From positions 1,054,001-1,118,000 of the forward strand of contig NZ_CP120468.1 of the NCBI RefSeq assembly GCF_029490015.1: a DNA stretch of 64,000 bases, written 5' to 3'. The stretch's first letter is position 1. Each line of letters begins with the position of its first letter. Shown piece by piece: positions 1 to 8,672 of this stretch. The notes below the pieces were generated by a model, which was not told the origin of the DNA, did no database searches, and saw only the letters and a program-made list of their open reading frames with translations. A program made the position numbers and the translations under genes. This DNA comes from Halobaculum limi (GTDB taxonomy: Archaea > Halobacteriota > Halobacteria > Halobacteriales > Haloferacaceae).

Positions 1-45
1 GGAACCGACGGTACGCGCGCAGTGAGGCCAGCGTGATCACCCAGG

Positions 46-402
46 TTACGCGTCCGAGACCGGGATGGTGTGTTCGGGCGCGGCCGCACGCTTGGGTAGA
101 CGGACCGTCAGCACGCCGCGGTCCATCTCCGCGAAACTCTCCTCGTGGGTCGCGTCCGGCGGCAGCGGAATCTCTGCGTCAAGGAACAGCGGCCGGTCCT
201 CCTCGACGTAGCTGAAGTCGGCGTCTGCGGCCTTCTCACGGCGTGCCTCGATGTGGAGGCGGCCCCGTTCGAGCCGAACGTCCGTCGTTTCCGCGCTGGC
301 TCCCGGCAGGTCGACGACGAGGAGGTACGCGTCGTCGCTCTCCAACAGATCCGCGAACACCGGTTCGGGCAGGTCCCGCAGTGCTTCGCGTAGCTTCGAC
401 AT
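46..402 (-). CDS. hsp20: Hsp20-family small heat-shock protein
   Basis: This 118-aa protein fits a small heat-shock chaperone, an ATP-independent holdase in the cytoplasm. What I see is an alpha-crystallin-type core (about residues 20-105) with the typical pieces: a beta-rich 'YLLVVDLPGAS' near the start, an acidic loop, 'GVLTVRLPK' at the end of the core and a C-terminal 'IPV' of the I-x-I/V kind used for oligomer docking. The reading frame stays open much further upstream, but the ATG at 402 gives the usual N-terminus, and translation above it looks non-coding. Monocistronic, divergent from the small gene at 509. Family assignment is firm; the exact paralogue is not known. Confidence 0.9.
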   Translation of the reverse strand: MSKLREALRDLPEPVFADLLESDDAYLLVVDLPGASAETTDVRLERGRLHIEARREKAADADFSYVEEDRPLFLDAEIPLPPDATHEESFAEMDRGVLTVRLPKRAAAPEHTIPVSDA

Positions 403-508
403 AGATGGGTGAAAGAGCGGCGCGTCGAAAAAGGCCGCGGTGACGGAGCCTCTCGTGCGTGTCAACCTCACCCATAGATTTTTGAAGACCGATGTGGTGG
501 ACACGCGT

Positions 509-751
509 ATGTCAGAGGCGAGCGAGGACCCGGATACGGCCGCGCCGACAGACCGTGGAGGCGACCCGGCGGCGGTCGTTCGCATCGAACCGGACGCGGC
601 AGTGGTGTCGTGGAACGCACCGGTCCCGCCGGACGGCCACGAGGAGGTTCCGGTCGCGTTCCGACCGCTCGCGACCGTGCGGGCCGTGGGCGCTCGGCTT
701 CGAACGCTGTTCACTCGTCGCGGTCGGCGGCGCTCGGGTCCACGGAACTGA
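509..751 (+). CDS. Small uncharacterised haloarchaeal protein
   Basis: 80-aa protein that I do not recognise. The N-terminal 30 residues are acidic and disordered-looking (Asp, Glu, Ala, Pro, Thr). The middle has a short beta-like stretch, 'AVVSWNAPVPP', and the C-terminus is strongly basic, ending in an Arg-rich tail. Codon use is typical of the neighbours, with G or C in nearly all third positions, which is the main reason to call it. The ATG at 509 is preferred over the in-frame start at 440 because the region between contains an AT-rich promoter-like stretch (about 474-485) at a good distance. Divergent from hsp20. Confidence 0.6.
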   Translation: MSEASEDPDTAAPTDRGGDPAAVVRIEPDAAVVSWNAPVPPDGHEEVPVAFRPLATVRAVGARLRTLFTRRGRRRSGPRN

Positions 752-823
752 TCTACCGCCGTTCGCCGTCCCGCAACTCCCCCGACTGCCGTGCTTTTTA
801 TCGCGCGGCCGTAACGTCCGTGT

Positions 824-2077
824 ATGAGTCACGACCGCACGCGCTCGGGGTTCAAACAGCGCACTCGCGTCGCCGCCGCCCGCGAGCGACTGCTCTCGGC
901 CGTCGACCCGCACGGTCGGACGGAGACGGTGTCGCTCGCGGCCGCGGACGGCCGGGCCGTCGCCGCCGCGACGACCGCGCCGACGCCCGTTCCGGGGTAC
1001 GACCGCGCCGCAATGGACGGGTGGGCCGTCCGCGCCGCCGACACCTTCGGCGCCTCCGGGAGGTCACCCACCGTGCTGTTCGCCGTCGACGAGGAGGTCG
1101 GCCCGGAGGAAGCCGTCCGCGTCCACACGGGGAGTGAACTCCCACCCGGTGCCGACGCCGTCGTCAAAGTCGAGCAAGCCGACGAGGTCGGCACAGAGGT
1201 CGAGGTGTTCGACGCCGTCGCCGAGGGCGAGAACGTCGGCCCGACCGGCGAAGACGTCGCCGAGGGACAGACGCTGTACGAACCGCCACACCGCCTGCGC
1301 CCGTCCGACCTCGGCTTGCTCCGCTCGGTCGGGATGGACGAGGTGACGGTGGCCGAACGCCCGCGCGTGTCGGTCGTCCCGACCGGCGAGGAACTCGTCG
1401 AGTCCGACCCCGCCCCCGGCGAGGTCATCGAGACGAACGGCCTCACCGTCTCTCGACTGGCCGAGCGCTGGGGCGGCGACGCCACCTACCGGGACATCGT
1501 CACCGACGACGAAGACGCTCTCCGCCGGGCGATCGAACGCGACCTCGACCACGACGTGGTCGTCACCACCGGCGGGTCGTCGGTGGGCGAACGCGACCTC
1601 ATCCCCGAAGTCGTCGACGAGATAGGTGAGGTGTTGGTCCACGGCGTCGCCCTCAAGCCGGGCCACCCGGTCGCACTCAGCGTCGTCGAGGAGACACCGG
1701 TGATTATGCTGCCGGGCTATCCGGTCGCGTGCATCGTCAACGCCGTGCAGTTCCTCCGGCCTGTGGTCCGCGAACTCGGGTCGCTCCCGCACGACCCACC
1801 GCCGACGCGACGGGCGACGCTGACGCGGAAAGTGTCCTCGGAACCGGGCGTGCGGACGTTCGCCCGCGTGAAACTCGACGAGACAGACGACGGTGACGGC
1901 GGCGATGGCGACGCTGCCGACGGCCCGACCGTGGCGGCGACGCCGACGCGCGCCTCCGGGTCGGGGATGCTCTCGTCGGTCGCACTGGCCGACGGGTGGG
2001 TGGTCGTCCCCGAGTCGCGTGAGGGCATCGACGCCGGCGAGACGGTCGACGTCGAACTGTGGGAGGTGAACGAATGA
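824..2077 (+). CDS. moeA1: Molybdopterin molybdotransferase MoeA (first paralogue)
   Basis: 417-aa MoeA/gephyrin-E-domain protein that inserts molybdate (or tungstate) into adenylylated molybdopterin. Visible family motifs in order: 'DRAAMDGWAVRA' (about 60-71), 'LPPGADAVVKVE' (about 107), 'PTGEEL' (about 186), 'TTGGSSVGERD' in the MoCF/MogA-like nucleotide-binding domain (about 247) and 'LPGYPVACIVN' (about 295). A low-complexity Asp/Gly insert near residue 355 precedes the C-terminal beta domain. The length is normal for MoeA. Its stop overlaps the start of moeA2 by four bases (ATGA), so the two are very likely cotranscribed and translationally coupled. Confidence 0.93.
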   Translation: MSHDRTRSGFKQRTRVAAARERLLSAVDPHGRTETVSLAAADGRAVAAATTAPTPVPGYDRAAMDGWAVRAADTFGASGRSPTVLFAVDEEVGPEEAVRVHTGSELPPGADAVVKVEQADEVGTEVEVFDAVAEGENVGPTGEDVAEGQTLYEPPHRLRPSDLGLLRSVGMDEVTVAERPRVSVVPTGEELVESDPAPGEVIETNGLTVSRLAERWGGDATYRDIVTDDEDALRRAIERDLDHDVVVTTGGSSVGERDLIPEVVDEIGEVLVHGVALKPGHPVALSVVEETPVIMLPGYPVACIVNAVQFLRPVVRELGSLPHDPPPTRRATLTRKVSSEPGVRTFARVKLDETDDGDGGDGDAADGPTVAATPTRASGSGMLSSVALADGWVVVPESREGIDAGETVDVELWEVNE

Positions 2078-4011
2078 GCGACCGCAAGGAGTTCCGCGAC
2101 CTCGCAGACCCCGAGGAGGCGCACGAGGCCATCGAGTCGCTGGATCTGACCCCCGTCCCCGAGACGGTTCCCCTCGACGACGCCCGCGGCCGCGTGTTGG
2201 CCAAACGGATCGACGCCGAACTCGACGTGCCGGGGTTCGATCGGGCGTCGATGGACGGCTACGCCGTCCGCGCCCGCGACACCTTCGGCGCGGACGAAGC
2301 CGACCCCGCGACGCTCGATCTGATCGGCGCGGTCCACGCGGGCGCGACGCCCGAGGTGACGGTCGACCCGGGCACCTGCGCGGAGATATCGACGGGTGCG
2401 GTGATGCCCGACGGCGCGGACGCGGTCGTGATGGTCGAGCGAACGACCGAGATGACGGGCGAGGACGGCGACGACCGCATCGAGATCCGCACGTCGGTCG
2501 CACCCGGCGACCACGTGATGTTCGCGGGCGCCGACATCGCCGCAGGCGGTCGGGCACTCGGCCCCGGAACCGAGATCACACCCCGTGAGATCGGGTTGCT
2601 GTCGGCGCTCGGCGTCGACGAGGTGCCCGTCCGTGGGAAGCCGACCGTCGGCATCGTCTCGACGGGCGACGAACTCGTCCGTCCCGGCGACGACCTCCAC
2701 AGCGAGCGCGGACAGATCTACGACGTGAACAGCTACACCATCGCCGCGGGCGTCGAGGAGGCCGGCGGCGAGGCGCGACTGTACCCCCACGCGGGCGACG
2801 ACTATGACGAGATGGAGCGCCTGCTCGTCGAGGCCAGCGAGGAGTGCGATCTGGTGTTGTCGTCGGGGTCGACCTCCGCCTCCGCCGTCGACGTCATCTA
2901 CCGCGTCATCGAAGACCGGGGCGAACTCCTCCTCCACGGCGTCTCGGTGAAGCCGGGCAAGCCGATGCTCGTCGGACGGGTCGGCGACTCCGCGTACGTC
3001 GGTCTCCCCGGCTACCCGGTGTCGGCGCTGACCATCTTCCGCACGTTCGTCGCGCCGGCGATTCGGGGGGCGGCCGGGAAGCCCGAACCGCGAACCGCGA
3101 CCGTGACCGGCCGGATGGCCGTCGAGGAGCGCTACTCGGAGGGGCGGATGCGACTGATGCCCGCGGGACTGGTCAACGACGAGAGCGGCGAGACGCTCGT
3201 CTACCCCGTCGACAAGGGGTCGGGAGCGACGACGAGCCTCGTGGAGGCGGACGGCGTCGTCGTCGTCGACGCCGACACAGAGTACCTCGCGGCCGGCGAG
3301 GCGGTCGAGGTGACGCTGTTCTCGCCGGACGTGCGCGCCCCGACGCTGCTCGGCGTCGGCGAGGACGACCCCGCGCTGTCGCGACTGCTCGACCGCGTCG
3401 AGCGCCCGCGCTACCTCCCGGTCGGCTCTCGGGAGGGCCTGCGTCGCCTGCGCGACGGCCTCCCGGACGTGGCCGTCGTCGCCGGGCCGACGAGTCGCGA
3501 CGCCGTCGCCACGCGTGACCCAACCGGGAACGGCGACCCCGAACCCGCCGAGACGCTCGGCGCGTGGACCCGCGAGTGGGGGCTCGTCGTCCCGACGGGC
3601 AACCCCGACGACGTGACGGGTCTCGCGGACTTGGTCGACCGCGACCTGCGGTTCGTCAACCGCGACTCGAACTCCGGACTTCGGGTCAGCCTCTCGAACG
3701 CACTCGCGGACCTTGCTGAAGAGCGCGGAACGACCCGCCGCGAGGTGACGGAGGCGGTCGACGGCTTCGACCGCGCGGTCCGCGCCCACGAGTCGCCCGC
3801 CCGGCGCGTCCTCGCGGGCGACGCCGACGCCGGCCTCGGCCTCCGTGCGACCGCCGAGCGACTCGGCGCGGGGTTCCTCTCGCTGGGCACACAGGAGGTT
3901 CGTGTGTACGCCAACCCCGGCCGGACCGGGAAGCCGGGCGTTGACCGCCTGCGAACCGCCATCGCCGACGCCGACGACGTGTTCGCGTCGCTGGCGGGGT
4001 ACGAGCGATAG
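2074..4011 (+). CDS. moeA2: MoeA fused to a periplasmic-binding-protein-like domain (second paralogue)
   Basis: 645-aa fusion. Residues 1 to about 400 form a full MoeA: 'DRASMDGYAVRA' (about 56), 'STGDELV' (about 196) and 'LPGYPVSALT' (about 311). Residues about 420-645 resemble the PBP-like/LysR substrate-binding domain found fused to one class of archaeal MoeA, including 'NRDSNSGLRVSL'. The loop that reads TTGGSSVG in moeA1 reads 'SSGSTSASAVD' here, so the two paralogues differ in the nucleotide-binding loop. The ATG at 2074 overlaps the moeA1 stop; an in-frame start 15 bases upstream is less likely. In other archaea the paired MoeAs are thought to divide the Mo and W or MPT-processing work; which does which here is unknown. 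Confidence 0.92.
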   Translation: MSDRKEFRDLADPEEAHEAIESLDLTPVPETVPLDDARGRVLAKRIDAELDVPGFDRASMDGYAVRARDTFGADEADPATLDLIGAVHAGATPEVTVDPGTCAEISTGAVMPDGADAVVMVERTTEMTGEDGDDRIEIRTSVAPGDHVMFAGADIAAGGRALGPGTEITPREIGLLSALGVDEVPVRGKPTVGIVSTGDELVRPGDDLHSERGQIYDVNSYTIAAGVEEAGGEARLYPHAGDDYDEMERLLVEASEECDLVLSSGSTSASAVDVIYRVIEDRGELLLHGVSVKPGKPMLVGRVGDSAYVGLPGYPVSALTIFRTFVAPAIRGAAGKPEPRTATVTGRMAVEERYSEGRMRLMPAGLVNDESGETLVYPVDKGSGATTSLVEADGVVVVDADTEYLAAGEAVEVTLFSPDVRAPTLLGVGEDDPALSRLLDRVERPRYLPVGSREGLRRLRDGLPDVAVVAGPTSRDAVATRDPTGNGDPEPAETLGAWTREWGLVVPTGNPDDVTGLADLVDRDLRFVNRDSNSGLRVSLSNALADLAEERGTTRREVTEAVDGFDRAVRAHESPARRVLAGDADAGLGLRATAERLGAGFLSLGTQEVRVYANPGRTGKPGVDRLRTAIADADDVFASLAGYER

Positions 4012-4056
4012 CGTACGAGAGAGAAAAGTAACTGCGTCGAACGGCGTTCGCGAGGC

Positions 4057-5118
4057 TTACGGCGTCGGTGCGGCCTTCTGGAGGGCGGTCTCTGCGATGT
4101 TGCCGCCGTAGTCGGCCGAACGAGAGACGGAGTCGACGATGAGGCCGAGCAACTGCGCTTGCGCCGGATCGAGACCGCGCAGGAGTTCGTCGATCTCACG
4201 GGCCCGTTCGTCGACGCCGCGGACCGCGGCGCGGGCGTCGTTCGCCAGCGTCGTCGCCTCGGCGCTGTCGTCGGCGAACAGCGCCTCCATCGCCTGGTCG
4301 ACGACTTCACGGGCGTCCTCGTCGAGTTCTCGCAGCGCCTCGACGAACTCCTCGGGGAGGTCGGTGATGTTGCCCTCGGGCGTCCGCGGCTCTTCGTCAC
4401 CGACGACCGCCGCCTCCTCACTACCGAGGAGTTCGAGCGTGAGGTGGGCGATCTTGGTCGCGTGGTCGGCCACCCGCTCCAACTGGCGGGCACTGGAGTG
4501 GTAGTCGAAGCAGATCTCCCGCGAGAGACCGATGTCCTCGGCGGCCTTCGGCGTCCGCAGGGTCGCACGGAAGATACGCGAGACGACCATGTACAGGCGG
4601 TCGACGTCGTCGTCGCGCTGGATCACGTCGAGCGCCATATCCTCGTCGCTGGTGGTGAGCGCGTCGACGGCGTCCTCGAGCATCGAGACGGCGATGAGGC
4701 GCATCCGAGAGACGGCGTTGTGGATCGACAGTTCCGAGGAGTCGAGCAGATCGCGGATGACGACGCGGTCGCGCGTCTCCTCCAGTACCTCTAGGCCGAC
4801 GAGGCTCTGGACGGAGTCGCGGATCGTGCGCCGCTGGTCGTTCGTGATCCGGGGAGCCTCCAACGCGATAATGTCGAACCCTGAGACGTACATCGTCATC
4901 ACCGCGCGGGTGAGTTGGTCGCCTGTGAGGTCGCCGACGTCGAGCGTTCCCTCGGTTCGCCCCTCTTCGGTCACGGGCGTCAAGAACAGCGAGTCCCCCT
5001 CGGGGTAGAACTCCACCTCGGTCCCCGCGCTCACGTCGTTGTCGGTGGCCCACTCCTTCGGAATGGACACCGTGTACGTCGACCCACCGGTGACTTGCAC
5101 CTTCCGTGTCTCGACCAT
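4057..5118 (-). CDS. AbrB/SpoVT-PhoU domain phosphate-signalling regulator
   Basis: 353-aa protein. The first ~48 residues form a swapped-hairpin AbrB/SpoVT-type DNA-binding domain ('GGSTYTVSIPKEWA'). The rest is helical and carries two PhoU-type repeats with acidic helices and 'QLERVADHATKIA', a PhoU metal-binding signature. This architecture is a known archaeal PhoU variant, presumably coupling phosphate state to transcription. The ATG at 5118 is chosen because it begins the AbrB domain; the open frame above reads through an AT-rich promoter. A TATA-like tract lies at 5159-5172. No pst transporter genes are near; two lipoproteins and a plain PhoU follow. Confidence 0.88.
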   Translation of the reverse strand: MVETRKVQVTGGSTYTVSIPKEWATDNDVSAGTEVEFYPEGDSLFLTPVTEEGRTEGTLDVGDLTGDQLTRAVMTMYVSGFDIIALEAPRITNDQRRTIRDSVQSLVGLEVLEETRDRVVIRDLLDSSELSIHNAVSRMRLIAVSMLEDAVDALTTSDEDMALDVIQRDDDVDRLYMVVSRIFRATLRTPKAAEDIGLSREICFDYHSSARQLERVADHATKIAHLTLELLGSEEAAVVGDEEPRTPEGNITDLPEEFVEALRELDEDAREVVDQAMEALFADDSAEATTLANDARAAVRGVDERAREIDELLRGLDPAQAQLLGLIVDSVSRSADYGGNIAETALQKAAPTP

Positions 5119-5158
5119 TGTCGGACGTTCGCATCGGTTGCAACTTAACTCTACCGAG

Positions 5159-5182
5159 TATCTATATATATTTGGCAGCAGT
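5159..5182. repeat. AT-rich direct repeat, copy 1 (also TATA-like tract)
   Basis: The element begins TATCTATATATAT and ends GGCAGCAGT. A very similar element lies at 5351-5371. It sits 41 bases above the AbrB-PhoU start and its TATA tract could serve as that gene's promoter on the minus strand. Confidence 0.5.
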
Positions 5183-5350
5183 CGACGTGTTTCGATCAAC
5201 CGCTATTCCTGGTGCCGATCTCTCGAACCTGGCTTGCTATCTCGATGCAGTCTATTGATCACGACTCCAGAGTCTTCCAGAGGTGTAGATATCTCGCCCG
5301 GTGAGGCGCGATAATCAGCCAAATCCGGGGCAACACGGTTATCGTCTGGT

Positions 5351-5371
5351 TATCTATATATTTCCAGCAGT
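5351..5371. repeat. AT-rich direct repeat, copy 2
   Basis: Reads TATCTATATATTTCCAGCAGT, matching copy 1 at 5159 except for two missing bases in the AT tract and a GG/CC change. It lies just beyond the stop of the lipoprotein gene at 5375. The 168 bases between the copies are clearly less GC-rich than the flanks and contain no plausible gene. Confidence 0.45.
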
Positions 5372-5374
5372 GTC

Positions 5375-6469
5375 TCAGGTCGACGGGCCGAGCGGTCTGA
5401 CCGTCACCGAGACGCCCGCATCCGTTCGGGTGACGACCACGGGGCCGACAGGCGGACACAGGGCCCAGTCGATCCGTTCGGTTCGGCCGTCGTACTCCAG
5501 TCGGAAGGTGTAGCGGGTCGCCGGTGGAACGACTGCCCGCGCGACCGTGTCCGAACCGCCGCGCAGCGTCACCGAGTCCTCGAAGCGGTCGACGCCGTCG
5601 GCTTCGACCACGACGCCGACGGTCGTTGCGGTCGTTCGGTCGTTGCGAACGCGCAGGTCGCGGACCAGCAAGTCGCACAGGAATCGCGGTCGCTCACCAA
5701 GATGGAGGACCAAGACGCCGTCGACGAGCGGTTGCCACCGAACTGGCTCGACGTCACTCCCGTCGACGGTCGCGACGAGTCGCACGGGCGACTGTGGTAC
5801 CCGCAGCGGCAACAGAAGCCGACTTCGGCTGGGAACGTCGATGCTGGCGCTCGGTGGGTCGTCGCCGTCGGCCATCGCCACCGTGACGCGCCGCGCTGAC
5901 CCCGGGTTGTCTACGAGTAACCGGAGCGACCACCCCTCCTCGGTGACCAACTCACCGCTCGACTCCGCGACGAACGACAGCGCTCGCTCGGTGTCGAACG
6001 CGTCGAAGTGACTGATTCCCGCGTCAAGGTCGACGCCGAGGTGCCCGGCGTCGTCGGTCGCACTCCACGCGAACGAGGCGTCGCGCCCGTCGGCTGCGGC
6101 CACACGCACTGCGTACGTTCGGGCCGCACCGAACACGCCCGAGAGCCGTCGTTGTATCGCGCCAGGCACGCGAACCGCTCGGTCGAAGACTGTCTGTTCG
6201 CCGTCAGTGACTCGCACGCGGACGCGAATTGCGGTGAGTCTACGATTTCCGAGAATCAGGTCACGAGGTTGGTCGAGGGCGTCCGACGCGTCTGCGCCGT
6301 ACGGCGTCGGCGTCGCCGTCGCGGTCGGCGTGTCCGTCGGCGTCGTCTCCAGCGCTGGGTTGACCGTCCGAGCGCCGTCGCCGTCTCGGTCGCCGATTCC
6401 GGAACAGCCGGCGAGTGCCGTGCCGGTCAGCGTCGCGAGGCTCGCCCGCAGGACGCGCCGCCTGTGCAT
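5375..6469 (-). CDS. Tat-exported lipoprotein, uncharacterised (paralogue A)
   Basis: 364-aa predicted surface lipoprotein. The N-terminus has an RRR Tat-type signal, a hydrophobic stretch and the lipobox 'LAGC' with Cys22 as the lipidated residue. A Thr/Pro-rich linker (about 40-62) follows, then a beta-rich body. It shares clear blocks with the adjacent gene at 6490: 'ARTVNPAL', 'GVFGAARTY', 'HLGVDLDAGIS', 'LCDLLVRDL' and a late 'PPATRYTF'. It lies 20 bases downstream of that gene, so the two form an operon. I do not recognise the family. The location between two PhoU-type regulators hints at phosphate-related function but does not prove it. Confidence 0.8.
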   Translation of the reverse strand: MHRRRVLRASLATLTGTALAGCSGIGDRDGDGARTVNPALETTPTDTPTATATPTPYGADASDALDQPRDLILGNRRLTAIRVRVRVTDGEQTVFDRAVRVPGAIQRRLSGVFGAARTYAVRVAAADGRDASFAWSATDDAGHLGVDLDAGISHFDAFDTERALSFVAESSGELVTEEGWSLRLLVDNPGSARRVTVAMADGDDPPSASIDVPSRSRLLLPLRVPQSPVRLVATVDGSDVEPVRWQPLVDGVLVLHLGERPRFLCDLLVRDLRVRNDRTTATTVGVVVEADGVDRFEDSVTLRGGSDTVARAVVPPATRYTFRLEYDGRTERIDWALCPPVGPVVVTRTDAGVSVTVRPLGPST

Positions 6470-6489
6470 ACCCGTGTCTCGGGCCGCGG

Positions 6490-7710
6490 CTACAAGAAGC
6501 CGCCCCGCCCGAACGACTCACTCGCCGTCTCGGTTGCGTTCGCCGTCTCGCTGGGCGGTTCCGTGACGGCGTCCGGCGGCGTCCCCGTCGGCGTCTCGCC
6601 TTGCTGTTCCCCGTCCGATGGCGACCCGACGGACCTGCTCTCGACGGCGATGCCGTCCTCGCCGACGGTGACGACGAACGGACCGTCGGCTGGACACCGA
6701 CTGAGCGTCCGCCGGGCGTCGAGCCTCCCGTGACGAACGCTGACGACGTACGTTCCCGCCGGCGGAACTGCTGTCGGGATACGGACGTTCCCGCCTGGGG
6801 GTGGATACGTGGTTCGGTCGAGGACTCGCTGTCCGTCGGCGTCGACGGTGATCGTGACGCCGTCTCCGGGGCCGCTCCCAGTGGCGTTCTCGACGACGAC
6901 GTCACGGATGAGCAGGTCACAGACGAGTCGCGGCGCCGAGTCGAGGACACAGTACAGCGCGCCGTCCTCGAACGGTCGCCACCTCCGGCGGTCCGTCCCG
7001 TCGGGCGTCTCGGCGGCGACGACGAGTTGCCCTCGGGGGACCGACAGCGGAAGCGGGACTCGTGATCGGGGTGGGACGCGGAGGTCGATTCCGGCCGAAC
7101 TGTCGCCGTCGGAGGCGGTGAGTCGCAGGCGGCCACCGTCGCCGGGCGTGTCGACCACCAGCAACGCGCCGGCGGTGGCGGGCGTGTTCGCCAGTAATCC
7201 GCCGGTCGACCCCTCGATGAACTCCCCGGCGGCCGACACCGGAAACGTGTCGCGGACGCTGATGCCGCCGTCGAGGTCGACGCCGAGGTGGTCACCGCCG
7301 GGACCGGGTCGCCAGTCGAAGCGCCGTGCACGACCGTCGGCGGTGGTGACCGAGGCGGTGAACGTCCGGGCGGCCCCGAAGACGCCGCCGACGGTCCGGC
7401 GAGTCGCCGGCGGGACGCGAAGCGTCTGCTGGAAGACGGGTGTGTCGGACTCGCTGATTGACACTGTCACCCACTCCGGGCGGACGAGTTGGTTCGTCAC
7501 TACCAGTGACCGAGACCGCTCCAGACTGTCGGCGTCGCCAGCCCCGAACGCCGTCCGTGCAGGCGTCGCGGTCGGCGTCTCAGTCGGCGTCTCTCGCAGT
7601 GCCGGGTTCACCGTTCGCGCGTCGTCTCCACCTGTGCCCGAACAGCCAGCGAGTGCAGTGAGTCCTGCCAGTCCCGCGGCAGCAGTCCCGAGGAACCGGC
7701 GTCGCTCCAT
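6490..7710 (-). CDS. Tat-exported lipoprotein, uncharacterised (paralogue B)
   Basis: 406-aa predicted lipoprotein, first gene of a two-gene operon. The ATG at 7710 gives 'MERRRFLG', a clean Tat motif, with the lipobox 'LAGC' and Cys23. The same linker and beta-rich body as the gene at 5375 follow: 'ARTVNPAL', 'GVFGAARTF', 'HLGVDLDGGIS', 'LCDLLIRD', 'PPAGTYVVSV'. It differs by a C-terminal Thr/Pro/Glu-rich extension of about 45 residues ending in 'FGRGGFL'. The two genes are a tandem duplication that has diverged strongly but kept gene order and signal type. Ligand and role are unknown. Confidence 0.82.
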   Translation of the reverse strand: MERRRFLGTAAAGLAGLTALAGCSGTGGDDARTVNPALRETPTETPTATPARTAFGAGDADSLERSRSLVVTNQLVRPEWVTVSISESDTPVFQQTLRVPPATRRTVGGVFGAARTFTASVTTADGRARRFDWRPGPGGDHLGVDLDGGISVRDTFPVSAAGEFIEGSTGGLLANTPATAGALLVVDTPGDGGRLRLTASDGDSSAGIDLRVPPRSRVPLPLSVPRGQLVVAAETPDGTDRRRWRPFEDGALYCVLDSAPRLVCDLLIRDVVVENATGSGPGDGVTITVDADGQRVLDRTTYPPPGGNVRIPTAVPPAGTYVVSVRHGRLDARRTLSRCPADGPFVVTVGEDGIAVESRSVGSPSDGEQQGETPTGTPPDAVTEPPSETANATETASESFGRGGFL

Positions 7711-7826
7711 ACTGTTGGTACGTGGTCCCCCCACATCAATTCACAGACGTATCGTAGCCATCGGGAACGGGACTGGGCGTTCACCGAAGCCGAACCTTTA
7801 CACGCTGGCGGCGGGCCATTTCAGCT

Positions 7827-8498
7827 ATGCCCAGACAACAGTATCAAGAACAACTCGAGGAACTGCGCGAGGACGCACTCTATATGAGCGAAATCGTCGC
7901 AGAGCGCCTGCGGATGGGGATGGATGCACTCGCCGACAAAGACGAGGACCTCGCCAACCGGGTCATCGACGAAGACGACGAGGTGAACCAACTGTACCTC
8001 GAACTCGAACAGGACTGCGTCGACCTCTTGGCGCTCCAACAGCCAGTCGCGGGTGACCTCCGATTCATCGCGGCGACGTTCAAGATCATTACCGACCTCG
8101 AACGCATCGGCGACCTCGCGACGAACCTCGGGGAGTACACCCTGCAGGCCGAACGCGACGTGTTCCCCGACGTCGACGTCCAACGAATCGGCGAGGCGAC
8201 GCTCGATATGCTCGACCACGCGATGACGGCCTACGCCGAGGAGAACCCCGACGCCTGCTTCGCCGTCGCCGCGGACGACGACGACATCGACGAACTCTGC
8301 TCGGTCGCGAGTACAGACGTGATGCGCGAACTCATCCAGCGCGAGGGCGTCACCGAAGACGACGTCGAGCAGATGATGACGGACGTCTCGCGCCTGCTCC
8401 TCACTATCCGTGACCTCGAACGCGTCGGCGACCACGCGGTCAACATCGCCGCGCGGACGCTGTACATGATCGAGAACAACGACGAACTGATCTACTAA
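7827..8498 (+). CDS. phoU: PhoU-family phosphate signalling protein
   Basis: 223-aa two-repeat PhoU, the usual length. Each repeat carries the metal-cluster motif: 'DLERIGDLATNLGE' (about residues 91-104) and 'DLERVGDHAVNIAA' near the C-terminus. PhoU normally links the Pst phosphate transporter to its sensor or, in archaea, to transport control. No pstSCAB genes are visible here, so it either acts in trans or serves another transporter. It is divergent from the lipoprotein operon, with about 115 bases between starts that could hold a shared control region. Confidence 0.92.
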   Translation: MPRQQYQEQLEELREDALYMSEIVAERLRMGMDALADKDEDLANRVIDEDDEVNQLYLELEQDCVDLLALQQPVAGDLRFIAATFKIITDLERIGDLATNLGEYTLQAERDVFPDVDVQRIGEATLDMLDHAMTAYAEENPDACFAVAADDDDIDELCSVASTDVMRELIQREGVTEDDVEQMMTDVSRLLLTIRDLERVGDHAVNIAARTLYMIENNDELIY

Positions 8499-8672
8499 CC
8501 GACCGCGTTTTCCGGGGCTTCGTGCGCTTCCGGCGCCCTCTGGCCCGGCATACTCACTCGCTGCAAGCAGACTCTGAGCGTTCGACTCCGACGGAGCCCA
8601 GCAGAGCGACTCTGTTGCTGCGAGATGGGTGGCCCGGGATCCTCGCCCGACCCCACCCGACTCGGCGTGGAC

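Noticed and set aside
1717-3789. Very long minus-strand frame of about 690 codons opposite the moeA pair.
   Set aside because: Antisense shadow of two strongly supported genes; the translation has the His/Arg/Val pattern usual for shadows in GC-rich DNA.
8499-8672. Possible terminators after phoU, with short inverted stretches near 8625-8640.
   Set aside because: Stems are short and no T-run follows; I could not support a terminator call.
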